Source: Giardia muris (taxonomy: Eukaryota; Fornicata; Diplomonadida; Hexamitidae). Taken from it: a stretch of 64,000 nucleotides of DNA. Below the pieces are notes generated by a model. It was not told the origin of the DNA. It searched no databases and worked only from the letters and a program-made list of their open reading frames with translations. Below are positions 52,208 to 61,611 of this stretch, one piece after another. Each line of letters starts with the position of its first letter. Within the stretch, counting starts at the first letter, position 1. The stretch spans positions 496,001 through 560,000 of the forward strand of contig CM016927.1 of the NCBI GenBank assembly GCA_006247105.1, read 5' to 3'. Made by a program: the position numbers and the translations under genes.

Positions 52208-53934
52208 CAATTTTTGGTCCCATGCTCCCACTTGCGCTGCAAGACGTCGAGCAGATGGGTATATCCGAGGCGCTTGGCAAGATCTATGGCGTCCTCCCCG
52301 CCTCTGCGGCGGAGGGCGATTTCCGGCTCCAGAAGCTTTGTGATGCATGGGATAGAGTTCCCAAGGACAGCCCACATCAACGCCGTCGTCCCATCATCCA
52401 TCTGACACTTCGATTCTCCAACAAGAAGGAGCTGGACGCATTCCGGATGCCCACGGAATGCCGCATACATCAGAGCCGTCTCTCCACTTGCCCCTATCAT
52501 TCCCATCTCAATTGACTGAAGAAGAGTAACTACGCTCGAGTGCCCACCCATTGCGGCCCGCATAATCGCCGTTCCTCCATAGATATCCTGAAGGCCAGCC
52601 TCCTCGTTCAACAAGAGCCGGACGCATGCCTCATGTCCATTCTCGGCTGCCAGCATCAACGCGGTCTCTCCAATGAGAGTCCGCATCCCAGCCTCTTCCC
52701 TAAGTGTCTTGACAAGCTCAATGTCTCCATTCTTTGCCGCAAGCATCAAATCAGTCTTCTGAGAGACGACACGAGGAAGAGTCTGTTGAGCGCGCAGCGC
52801 CATAATCGTCTCTGCGCGTGACGCAGCAATTGCCCGGAGAACTTCAAGGTCATGCTGGGCAGTCTCCAACTGTGCCCGAGTATTAACAAGCTCATCGCTC
52901 ACCTTCTGTGCATCCTGCCCGGAGCCTTTCTTGCTCTCGAGGAGCTGGATCGTCTTGGCCTGATCCACGAGCTGAGTCTGGAGCTCTTCGATCTTTGCAT
53001 CCTTTGCAGCAAGGGCGGCAATTGCATTTGTGATCTCGGGGGCCTTCTCCTGGCCGACCGGCTCGTCATGGTCATGGATGACCCCGACTTCGCGGAACTT
53101 CGGGTGCTGGAGCAGCTCGGCGGCAGAGGGGCGTTTCTCCGGGTTCTGAGAGACCATTCCGTCAAGGAACTTCACGAGCTCCTTCGAGTACTGACTTGGC
53201 AGGGGCGTGCGCTGTCCATCCAGGATCTGTTTCATGAGGGCATCCTTCGTGGTCGCGACGAAGGGGACGGCACGGGTGCATACGTGGTGGATGACGCAGC
53301 CGAGGGACCAGATGTCGGCCTTGCAGTCATAGGGTTGGCGTCTGAAAAGCTCGGGGGCTGTGTACATCGGGGAGCCAAGGACTGTTGCCGCCATCTCTCC
53401 GGAGGTGCAAGCCCGAGAAAAACCAAAGTCGCAGAGTTTGATGCACCCATCGTCTCGGATCAGCACGTTTGCAGGCTTGATATCCCTGTGAATGATGACG
53501 GTTCCATAGTCGAAACCAGGTTTTGAGGGCGAGTGACAATACTCGAGGGCGAGGAGGAGCTGACCCATGATATTCCAGATCGTATTCTCAGGGATCAGCT
53601 TCTGTGGATATTCTCGAATGAACTTCAACAGATCTCCCTTGCCACAGAACTCCGTTAGGAGGTAGATCTCTCGGGTCTCCTCCGAAAGGATCGTCCGGTA
53701 GTACTGGACGATGTTCGGGTGGGAGAGCTTCTTGTGCAGGTTGATCTCGGAGTGGAGGAGCTGCTTCTCCTTCCGAGACATATTCTCGTAGCGCATGAGC
53801 TTGCACGCGTACACCTGCCCGGACGTCTTCGACTTCACCTTGTGGACAGAGCCGAACTGCCCCTGCCCCAGGAAGCCGACGATTTCGTAATCCTTGAGGG
53901 CAGGGTACGTGCCGTTGCTTCCACCAGACTTCAT
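52207..53934 (-). CDS. NEK kinase with C-terminal ankyrin repeats, 575 aa
   Basis: A complete Ser/Thr kinase: glycine loop GQGQFG (23-28), K45 in ACKLM, E63, HRDIKPAN (149-156), DFG (169-171), and TAPE (192-195), so probably active. NEK-like features are the HPNIVQYY segment and the insertion before HRD. A coiled coil lies at ~305-380, and five ankyrin repeats follow (KTDLMLAAKNGDIE, ETALMLAAENGHEA, GTAIMRAAMGGHSS, ETALMYAAFRGHPE, TTALMWAVLG). Giardia NEKs often localise to flagella and basal bodies. The start ATG overlaps the stop of the IFT139 gene (ATGA), with the A-rich initiator formed by that gene's final two lysine codons. Confidence 0.92.
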   Translation of the reverse strand: MKSGGSNGTYPALKDYEIVGFLGQGQFGSVHKVKSKTSGQVYACKLMRYENMSRKEKQLLHSEINLHKKLSHPNIVQYYRTILSEETREIYLLTEFCGKGDLLKFIREYPQKLIPENTIWNIMGQLLLALEYCHSPSKPGFDYGTVIIHRDIKPANVLIRDDGCIKLCDFGFSRACTSGEMAATVLGSPMYTAPELFRRQPYDCKADIWSLGCVIHHVCTRAVPFVATTKDALMKQILDGQRTPLPSQYSKELVKFLDGMVSQNPEKRPSAAELLQHPKFREVGVIHDHDEPVGQEKAPEITNAIAALAAKDAKIEELQTQLVDQAKTIQLLESKKGSGQDAQKVSDELVNTRAQLETAQHDLEVLRAIAASRAETIMALRAQQTLPRVVSQKTDLMLAAKNGDIELVKTLREEAGMRTLIGETALMLAAENGHEACVRLLLNEEAGLQDIYGGTAIMRAAMGGHSSVVTLLQSIEMGMIGASGETALMYAAFRGHPECVQLLLVGESKCQMDDGTTALMWAVLGNSIPCITKLLEPEIALRRRGGEDAIDLAKRLGYTHLLDVLQRKWEHGTKN

Positions 53935-56900
53935 TTTTTACCATTTCGAACCTCACCCCCAGTCCTCAGACGTCGCTCTGCCAAGAAGAGGACCTCGCGT
54001 TTGAGCCGAGCAAAGTCCGGACAATCCCGCAGTGCGGCTTGACACATGGCGGCCGCCCGTGTCACTTGGCCGCTCTTAATGTAATTGTACGCGAGCCGGA
54101 ACGATACGGTTGACTGTCCGCCGCTAAGAAGCCAAGCATCTTCATAGTAGCGGCATGCGTCAGCATAGCTCGCCTCCTTCTCCATGATGATCCCGAAGAT
54201 CTCATATGCAACCGAGCTTGACCGGTCAAGAGCCTCAACAGCCTCCAGGTTCTTGATCGCATTCGAAAGCTTCCCGCTCGAGACGTAGAGATCGGCGAGG
54301 GCGAGGTTAGCCGTGACCGCGGCCTCTACGTCAAGCCAGCGGTCACCTGTGAGGTGTGGTTTGACGCTAGGGATGAGCTGGACCGCGCGCTTGAACTGGT
54401 TCCGCGCCTTCGGGGTATTCTTGAGATGGATGAACGCGATGCCAAGGCAGACGATGAGGACGACCTGATTCGGGTCTCCATCGGCCATGCTTGCCAGGAG
54501 CTCCATTAGCTCATCCTTCACCTGCTCTAAATCACCTCTAAGACGGTCGAGGGCTAACGAGAGGGCACTAACCTTCTGCCTCCCTCCTTTCCCCTCATCG
54601 AGCTGGATCCTCGCAATCCGATCCTTAAGATTTCTATGTTCTGCGATGATCAGGTAACAGTTGAACGCCTGAAGGAGCGCGGCGGCCTCGGGGACGTCCC
54701 GCTTACTCAAGGCTCCAAGCTCCGCCGCGAATTGTGCCGCATTATTGACATCGCCCTCACGTACCTCGATCGTCGCAAGGTCCGGGATGGTATCCGTATC
54801 GGGATCGAGATCAGCGTCATGACCTCCTTCTCCTTCATCTGCTGCACTAGAATGTGGGCCGGCCCTTGACCTCCCCAAAGCAGTCCTTTGCAAGGCAATT
54901 GCCGATTGAGAAGTCCCGACCAAGGCACTTGGATATCCAAATAGTGGTGCCCGGGACGAGTTCAGATACGTGATCCCAAGCAGATACAACGCCCGGGCAC
55001 GATACATGTCCCCTAAAGTGTGGGTCTTCAAAGCCTCCAACAAGGCCGGAACACCATAACGTACTCGACCCATCTTGAGCGCGAGAAATCCAAGTCCAAC
55101 GCAAAGATATCCATCAAACGTCCCTGGCACGCGCTTATTGACCTTTGAAGCGTCCGTATTGGCCATCTCCTCAGCCTCTCCCTCTCCTTCCTCCATGTTC
55201 ATTGGCCCTTGAGTCTCATCGATAGGAGCACCATTCCTAGTATCCTGCTCAAATTCTACGACACTCGCCAAGGCTCTAATCCCACGCGAAAGGACCGAAG
55301 GCTCCTTAACGATGCAGGATGAAAGGATGAAGTCATCAAGAGCAGATTCCCTATCGCAAGAGAAGTCGGTTTGAAGTTTCCGAAGGGCCTTTTCAAAGGG
55401 TGTCTGGGGAACCGATCCTGCATCCCCACCTTCCGTTGGCCCTTCAGTGAAGTCGTCCCAAAGATCGTCACCCTTTCCCACCCCCGTCTTCTCCATAAGC
55501 TCTCGGTCAAAGACCTGGACTTGTGGATTTCCGGGAGCGAGGGCTCTTGCCTTCTCGACATATTCGCTGAAAGCTCCAGTGTCCGGGTCGACGGCGGCCA
55601 AGACTGTCGCGCAGATGAGATATGCTGGAACGCTTGCACAGAGCTCCGCAGACTTCCGCGCTTCGTCGAAGCAGGCCTTGGCACGCTGGAGCTGTACCGC
55701 AGGAAGCCCATCCTTTGGTATTCCGGAGTGGAGTAGTGTCAGATTCAATCCCGCGCTTGCAAGGTGAAGAAGTGCGAGCTCGTAGTGCACTTGTGCGGTA
55801 ACGAGGCGTGCACTCTGGATAACTAAAGCATCGGTCGATTGGAGATTGAGAGCCCTCTCATTAAGAATCATCGTCTGTGAGGAGGAGAATAGAGGGGCAA
55901 ATGCCTCAACGGACGGGCGAGTACTGACAGAGACCGTACGTGTCACACGCGATAGGACATTCTCCATCCAGCGTACCGAAACGTCAACCTCCTGAATACG
56001 CTTCTCTTCCGAAAGAGTGGTGGATAGAGTCGCATGAACTCGATGAAGGAGAGCTGCCAGGTAAGAGACAGATGTGGGCACGTCGATACGTACCGCATCG
56101 ATACTCCCGAGGTTCGCCCCACAGATCGCCGAGAGGCGAACAAGAGCTGCCTCGCTGATCTCAATGATCCTCGTCTGATCATGGAGTCGGTAGAGAAGCC
56201 GGACGAGTTCCGAGAAAATGACGGTGTATCCGAGGACATGGATGCTTGTGGGCGTCGTCATTCCCTCCAAGTGCTTCTCAAGAAGGGCGGAGAGCTCCCG
56301 TTCCAACGCAAGATAGCGGTGGACCTTTGCAAGGGCACGCGTATGAAAGACAGCTAATATGAGCATGAACATATGAGTGCAGGGCTCAGAGACCGTCTCG
56401 CGCCGAAAGAGCGCAGGAGCCTCGCGTAAAGCCACCTCAAAGCTTTCGCAAGCCTGCTTCGGGTTCCCGACGGATTGGTGGGCCGCCCCGATAGCAAGAC
56501 ATTGAGAAATCGTATGAGCCTCAGCTGACGCCATGACCCCACGGACGTACGCGACCTTGTCGTTTAGGATGTGGATGTTGATCAGGTTGATTAGGTCAGA
56601 GGCCTGCTTTGAATGCGCAAAATACGGCTTAAGTAAGGAGATCGCAGAGCTGACACTCAGCTTCTCTGCCAGTACAAGCGTTCTGAGCGCCATGTTGTCT
56701 CCGCTTGTACGGAAGAGAGTGTCGAACGCCAGTGGATCCGTCCCATACTCAGCTCCAAGATAGCCGATAGAAAGGTCTCCCTCACAGGGGGCCGCAGTCC
56801 TGCTCGAAGATATCGTCCCTAGAGGTGCCACTCCGAATCCTCGGGCCAGCTCCATCCGAAGCTTCTCATACGTCGAGTTAAAGTCCGAGAAGGGGACACA

Positions 56901-59249
56901 GTACTCAGCATAGAGAGACTGAATGATATCCGTCGTACAGGAACCAGCGTTGCAAAGGACTGCAAGCCCCGACTCGAGGAGACAGTAGATAATCCCCTGA
57001 GCCTGCGTGAACGCCAGGCAAATCCCAAGGTAGACAGGGTTCTGCTGGTCTGATGTGATCCCGCCGGAGACTCCTGTCGGCGGGGGGAAAGCATCTATGT
57101 ATTGCTTCAGCGCCGTATACCCTGCTGGCTTTCCTTGCTTAAGCTGGAGGAGAGCGATGTGGACGCGAAGAGGGAGGAGATCGATCGACCCGGGACTAGT
57201 GTCATCGGCCTGTGACGTCATCTCCGCCAGAAGCGAGCTGAGCGAACGGATCGCCTCCTCCCACTCCCCCTTATCAGCCTGGACCTTCGCAGTCACGCGA
57301 ATGAAGCGGGACGAGCGCTCGATTGACGGATCCAATAGAAGCGCCTGTGATAGGAACAATTGCGTATCTTTCAAGTTCGCGAGCGCGCTGCTTGCCGTCG
57401 CTGCGAGAAGAAGCTCATCGGTCGTAAGCGTACAGCAGCCATACTCCGAGTGAAATGTTGATAGGCTTGAAACGCGATCTATCACAAGATCGTCGCGTTG
57501 TAAGAAGGCCAGAAGCTCAAGATGTGCCAGGCGAACGCCCGGTGCCCCGACCGTAAGCGTAAGCACGTGGGAGAGCGCAGTAACAATCCGCGAGGATTGG
57601 GTTGCGTCGAGAAGTCCACGATGAACGTGAAGCATTCGGACCACTTGACGACAAATGAGTTCTATGGCGACAAGGTCTGGGAGAAGCGCCCCATAGCTTC
57701 CAGTTAGGGCGAGGCACTTCCGCTCCCAGGGATGGTGCAGCAGGTTCCTGAAGACATCTTGAAGTTGCACACGAAGCTGCTCAAAGAACCGCGCAAACCT
57801 TTCCGCATCGGCTGGTACGAACGCGCGGTGCGAATATCCTCCCGACGCGCTCAGAAGACATTCGAGAGCCGTTGTACGCTTGTCCGTGCCTGACCCAGCG
57901 GCACGCGTATTGATGGCACTCTCCAAGACGGTCTTTGGAGATGAAGGCATATCTTCTTCGAGTAAGTCACCAACGTGCAGGTCACAGAGCATCTGGGCCT
58001 TTGCCTTCGCTGCATCAACCTTTCCAGACAGACTAAGAAGAACGGTATGAAGCTCCTCAATCCCTAAGAGAAGAGACCGTTGAAGGGACCCGGGAAGTGC
58101 ATTGTCGTCTGTTCCCGCATCCTCCGCGGCACCCGTGGCCGCCTGAATCTCCTTTATAGCAGTCTGTGCGCGACCAGTGTCTCCTTCTAGAAGGGCCCGG
58201 ACACTTTGGACATACGCCTGAAGGAGCTGGAGCTTATACCTCATCGGCTTCTGCAGCTTCGTATCGGAGAAGAGCTCGCCAAGAACTGAATGGCAGACGC
58301 CACAAAGGGCTGGGATTGGGCATGCACGAATGAGACCAAGCACGGTGCGCCCAACGGCTGAAAGCTGCTGTGGTGTAGATATCCGGCCAATATCCTCAAG
58401 GACTAAGCGAAGGTCCTGTCCTACCCCTCGAGCCAGCTCCTCTTCCGAGTCTGCAAGCGAAAGGCAACTCCGAAGAATCATCTGGTTTCCACGGTCGAGG
58501 GCATACGATTCCTGGAGAAAGCCCGGGAGCCGCTTTCCTGGAGGAACAAAGGAGAGAACTCGATTATGATACGGGATCGAAGAACTCAATTGCAGCTGGA
58601 AGAGGAGAAGACTATCATGTAGTGCGGTTCCCAGCAAAGGATGAGCAGATCCAATCCCACCTAGCAGATCTTGTGCCATATCCTTGTCATCCTTGTAGAT
58701 CGCAAGCAGAAGAGATGCCAACGCGATGATAGGCGACTCGAGCTTCTTTGGAAACCGCGCTTGAAGCCGGTCAGCGGCAGAGATTTGTTCGGGACCCGGA
58801 TGCGCGACGCTGATGAGGTAGGATACCACGCAGCAGGCAGCAATCGTAGGATCCTGGAAATTAAGAACTCCGCTGCTAGATGCGAAATATTCAGACGAGA
58901 AAAGGGACGAGACGGCAAGTAGTGTGAGAACAAGAGATGGTGTGGAGTTGGGTAGTTCGATCTCAAGAGACTGTTGGATGATCCCAAGTCGCTCCGTGTC
59001 AGGGAGTGTGCAAGAACGGATGTAGAGCGCCTCGATGTACATCGCAATTGTCGCTGCCTTTCCGGCCTGATACCGTCGCAGGGTTGCCATCCCAAGCTTG
59101 ATATCATGGATCGAGATTTGAAGGGCGGCTTGGAGGAGCTCCTGGAGGTCCTGCCCAAGCGTCCCAGTGCTTCGGGCCAGGAGTGCGGATACTCGTCCGA
59201 ACTCCCCTGCGAGTGCATGGACAATGATGACTGGAAGTACCTCCTCCAT
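53931..59249 (-). CDS. IFT139: IFT139/TTC21-like TPR protein (IFT-A subunit), 1772 aa
   Basis: The ATG at 59249 (CGAAAAAATG) is clear; the longer open frame upstream overlaps the divergent gene. The protein is a helical TPR solenoid. The last ~170 residues match the TTC21B C-terminus: KNTPKARNQFKRA (TTC21B: KQTPRARNQLKR), LALADLYVSSGKLSNAIKNLEAV, VAYEIFGIIMEKEASYADACRYYEDAW ([25 protein letters not shown]) and FRLAYNYIKSGQV (YKLAFNYLKAKRY). IFT139 belongs to the IFT-A complex for retrograde transport and membrane-protein entry in cilia. At 1772 residues it is longer than the ~1300 of animals, with acidic low-complexity inserts (~1290 and ~1340-1360, ~1455-1480). Confidence 0.85.
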   Translation of the reverse strand: MEEVLPVIIVHALAGEFGRVSALLARSTGTLGQDLQELLQAALQISIHDIKLGMATLRRYQAGKAATIAMYIEALYIRSCTLPDTERLGIIQQSLEIELPNSTPSLVLTLLAVSSLFSSEYFASSSGVLNFQDPTIAACCVVSYLISVAHPGPEQISAADRLQARFPKKLESPIIALASLLLAIYKDDKDMAQDLLGGIGSAHPLLGTALHDSLLLFQLQLSSSIPYHNRVLSFVPPGKRLPGFLQESYALDRGNQMILRSCLSLADSEEELARGVGQDLRLVLEDIGRISTPQQLSAVGRTVLGLIRACPIPALCGVCHSVLGELFSDTKLQKPMRYKLQLLQAYVQSVRALLEGDTGRAQTAIKEIQAATGAAEDAGTDDNALPGSLQRSLLLGIEELHTVLLSLSGKVDAAKAKAQMLCDLHVGDLLEEDMPSSPKTVLESAINTRAAGSGTDKRTTALECLLSASGGYSHRAFVPADAERFARFFEQLRVQLQDVFRNLLHHPWERKCLALTGSYGALLPDLVAIELICRQVVRMLHVHRGLLDATQSSRIVTALSHVLTLTVGAPGVRLAHLELLAFLQRDDLVIDRVSSLSTFHSEYGCCTLTTDELLLAATASSALANLKDTQLFLSQALLLDPSIERSSRFIRVTAKVQADKGEWEEAIRSLSSLLAEMTSQADDTSPGSIDLLPLRVHIALLQLKQGKPAGYTALKQYIDAFPPPTGVSGGITSDQQNPVYLGICLAFTQAQGIIYCLLESGLAVLCNAGSCTTDIIQSLYAEYCVPFSDFNSTYEKLRMELARGFGVAPLGTISSSRTAAPCEGDLSIGYLGAEYGTDPLAFDTLFRTSGDNMALRTLVLAEKLSVSSAISLLKPYFAHSKQASDLINLINIHILNDKVAYVRGVMASAEAHTISQCLAIGAAHQSVGNPKQACESFEVALREAPALFRRETVSEPCTHMFMLILAVFHTRALAKVHRYLALERELSALLEKHLEGMTTPTSIHVLGYTVIFSELVRLLYRLHDQTRIIEISEAALVRLSAICGANLGSIDAVRIDVPTSVSYLAALLHRVHATLSTTLSEEKRIQEVDVSVRWMENVLSRVTRTVSVSTRPSVEAFAPLFSSSQTMILNERALNLQSTDALVIQSARLVTAQVHYELALLHLASAGLNLTLLHSGIPKDGLPAVQLQRAKACFDEARKSAELCASVPAYLICATVLAAVDPDTGAFSEYVEKARALAPGNPQVQVFDRELMEKTGVGKGDDLWDDFTEGPTEGGDAGSVPQTPFEKALRKLQTDFSCDRESALDDFILSSCIVKEPSVLSRGIRALASVVEFEQDTRNGAPIDETQGPMNMEEGEGEAEEMANTDASKVNKRVPGTFDGYLCVGLGFLALKMGRVRYGVPALLEALKTHTLGDMYRARALYLLGITYLNSSRAPLFGYPSALVGTSQSAIALQRTALGRSRAGPHSSAADEGEGGHDADLDPDTDTIPDLATIEVREGDVNNAAQFAAELGALSKRDVPEAAALLQAFNCYLIIAEHRNLKDRIARIQLDEGKGGRQKVSALSLALDRLRGDLEQVKDELMELLASMADGDPNQVVLIVCLGIAFIHLKNTPKARNQFKRAVQLIPSVKPHLTGDRWLDVEAAVTANLALADLYVSSGKLSNAIKNLEAVEALDRSSSVAYEIFGIIMEKEASYADACRYYEDAWLLSGGQSTVSFRLAYNYIKSGQVTRAAAMCQAALRDCPDFARLKREVLFLAERRLRTGGEVRNGKK

Positions 59250-59260
59250 TTTTTCGGACC
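59250..59260. promoter_or_regulatory. Divergent start gap of 11 bp (IFT139 / ankyrin gene)
   Basis: Eleven bases separate the ATGs. The minus strand shows AAAAAATG; the plus strand has CGGACC before ATG and no A-tract of its own. Confidence 0.5.
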
Positions 59261-61522
59261 ATGAGCGAGGCGTGGTTCTCTGCGATTCGCCACCACAATA
59301 ACGACTTCGTCTTGCAGCACATCCGGACATGTGCGGGACTCCGCGAGGCGGACGCCTCGGGGGTCGTCGTGGCTGCCCTTGCAAGGAACACGGAGGCGCT
59401 CCAGCTCCTCATGGACTATGCGGGTCCCGAGGACCTTTTGGAGGCGGCCGTCGCGTGCATGCGGATCGACGACGTCGAGGCGTTCGGAATGGTCCGCCCC
59501 CACCTGGCACAAGCCAAGGAGGAATCAGAGCAGTTACTCACTCTCGCCATAAACTACTCCGCTCATGGAATCATCAAGTACTTGCTCGAACGGGAGGATT
59601 ACACTCCAAGCTTTCTTTCTGCGCAGTTCACAGACTCAAGTCGACTCGGCTCGTTTCGTACCAACCAGATTCTAGGCGAGTTCTTACCGGCAGATACTAC
59701 CTCTTCATCAGGCCCGAAACTATATCCTGGACGTGAGACTTCTGATGAGGGAGCCCCCCTATTCTTCTCTCCTCAGACCCAAAGTCCCGACTCAATTCCT
59801 CAGCCTCGTTCTTCTCCTTCTCCATCAACTAAGACCACAGCCGAGCGACGCCTGTGGTTCGCCGCTCAGGTTGAGGAGCTCCGACAGCATGAGGAGGCGC
59901 AACGCGAACAGCTTCACTTTCTTGGCCTCTCAACTCATAACCGAGATGCTATAATCATTTACCTCCAAGAGAAGCTGAATGAGCTTGCTGGGAGCGACGA
60001 CTGTGCGATTCTGGACCCCACAAGTCTCGCTGACTTTGTTCGGAAGAGCAACTTCGTCTCCGCTGGCCAAGCTCCATATGCCGGGATGGCTTATGGGGTT
60101 GAGACGACAGTTGCGGAACCAGGGAGCGAGCTACAGATGCTTATCGTCCAGACCGTCCTTGATACCTTGAAGGCGCATCCTGAACTTGTCGCGGCGGAAA
60201 AGTTGATTACTGAGCCCGAGCTTGAAGGAATTCGCGCTCAAATCCGTCTCGATACTGGTCTCAATCTTTCTCCAGATGCTCTTAAGCGTGGGTCAGTTGA
60301 GGAGCTTGGGCGTGCCATTGAGAAGCTACAAGGGTATCTTATCACTCAGAAGGCCCAATTGAACAAGTACCAGACCATTATTCGGAACCTCATGGATGAC
60401 AGGCAGAAGGAGGTTGAGGACTTCGCCACTCAGGTCAAGACGCTTCAGGAAGAGGTCAGAACACTCAAGGAAGAGCACCAGGCCGTCAAAAACCCGTCTC
60501 CGATCTGTGGCCGTCCATCCACCTCACAAGAGGAGCAGCTACGGGCGGAGATGGAGATCCTACGAGGCATCTGCGATAACCTCCAGGAGGAGTTGGATGC
60601 CACACGGCGTCTAAAGGACGATCATATCGAGGAGGAACAACAGACCGACATGAACCCCATTGAGAAGGTACCTGAGACCGTTTCCGTCGCCTGTTCAGCT
60701 ATGGATGTTGTCGAAACCAATGAGATCTCCATTCAATCCACCCAAGATGAGTTGAAGGTTATCCTGCAAGATCAGGAAATGGTGACTGAACAACCTTCAC
60801 CTGGATTGGATCAAGGGGTCGAAACGGATGACACTAACTTGGAAGTACCACTCATGCAGGATGAAGCTATTACCGTAATGCTTCTTCCAGAACCACCCGA
60901 ACCACCTGTATCGCCAACCATAACACTATCGGAACTTGATAAGGAGCGTCTTCAGCTCCTAGCTGCCGAGGTAGCGGAGCAGACGGGCCTCTCCTTAGAG
61001 TCGGAGAGCCTATGGCACCAGGTCCTCAAGAGGGTATTAACTCAGCCGAACTTTCATCATGCTCGGCTTGCGATACACCGGATGCCCTGGCTACACAAGC
61101 AAATACTCCAGCAGGTGGAAGGATGGCTTGTGAGCCTTCACGAGCTGGTCCAGGCGGGAGATATCTCATCGCTCTATATCGTCGCCCCCTTGCTTGCTAA
61201 TAGGCGCGACAGGAACAATAGGACGGCCCTAATGCTCGCCGCAGAGCTTAACGACCCCGCGGCCGCGCGGGTTCTTGCAGCCTTTGAGGCCGGAGCTCAG
61301 ACAAGCAAGGGACACACGGCTCTGATGATTGCCGCACAACTGGGGCACGAGGATGTGGCGCGCGTCCTTGCCGACACGGAGGCCAAGGTCCTCGATCGAA
61401 AGGGACGGGGGGCACTATATTATGCTAGAGAGGCAATTGTTCATACCAATCCTGAGGTCAGTCTTCGTATCGCTCATCATATCCAAGCAGCCCTAGGCTT
61501 CGGGCTTGGGCCTAGAGTCTAG
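59261..61522 (+). CDS. Ankyrin / coiled-coil protein (21.1-like), 753 aa
   Basis: The N-terminal ~120 residues are weak ankyrin-like helices (EAWFSAIRHHNNDFV, NTEALQLLMDYAG). A polar linker covers ~120-195, with helical segments ~195-250 and ~290-460, the last a coiled coil (EDFATQVKTLQEEVRTLKEE). An acidic stretch at ~460-560 precedes three clear ankyrin repeats at ~640-735 (RTALMLAAELND, HTALMIAAQLGH, RGALYYAREA). It resembles the genes at 28288 and 33378 in its ankyrin-coil-ankyrin layout. It starts 11 bp from IFT139 in the opposite direction, so it may share its expression, but a ciliary role is only inference. Confidence 0.82.
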   Translation: MSEAWFSAIRHHNNDFVLQHIRTCAGLREADASGVVVAALARNTEALQLLMDYAGPEDLLEAAVACMRIDDVEAFGMVRPHLAQAKEESEQLLTLAINYSAHGIIKYLLEREDYTPSFLSAQFTDSSRLGSFRTNQILGEFLPADTTSSSGPKLYPGRETSDEGAPLFFSPQTQSPDSIPQPRSSPSPSTKTTAERRLWFAAQVEELRQHEEAQREQLHFLGLSTHNRDAIIIYLQEKLNELAGSDDCAILDPTSLADFVRKSNFVSAGQAPYAGMAYGVETTVAEPGSELQMLIVQTVLDTLKAHPELVAAEKLITEPELEGIRAQIRLDTGLNLSPDALKRGSVEELGRAIEKLQGYLITQKAQLNKYQTIIRNLMDDRQKEVEDFATQVKTLQEEVRTLKEEHQAVKNPSPICGRPSTSQEEQLRAEMEILRGICDNLQEELDATRRLKDDHIEEEQQTDMNPIEKVPETVSVACSAMDVVETNEISIQSTQDELKVILQDQEMVTEQPSPGLDQGVETDDTNLEVPLMQDEAITVMLLPEPPEPPVSPTITLSELDKERLQLLAAEVAEQTGLSLESESLWHQVLKRVLTQPNFHHARLAIHRMPWLHKQILQQVEGWLVSLHELVQAGDISSLYIVAPLLANRRDRNNRTALMLAAELNDPAAARVLAAFEAGAQTSKGHTALMIAAQLGHEDVARVLADTEAKVLDRKGRGALYYAREAIVHTNPEVSLRIAHHIQAALGFGLGPRV

Positions 61523-61611
61523 AGAGACTAGTGACCCACTAGCGCGTTATACGCCCGCCGAATTGATGACGAATCAACTGTGATTGATTGGTCTGCTCGC
61601 GTTTAAGAAAT

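Noticed and set aside
58661..59512. Minus-strand 283-aa frame overlapping the 5' end of IFT139
   Set aside because: It is a shifted shadow of the IFT139 coding region on the same strand, has no A-rich start and is Ser/Arg-rich.
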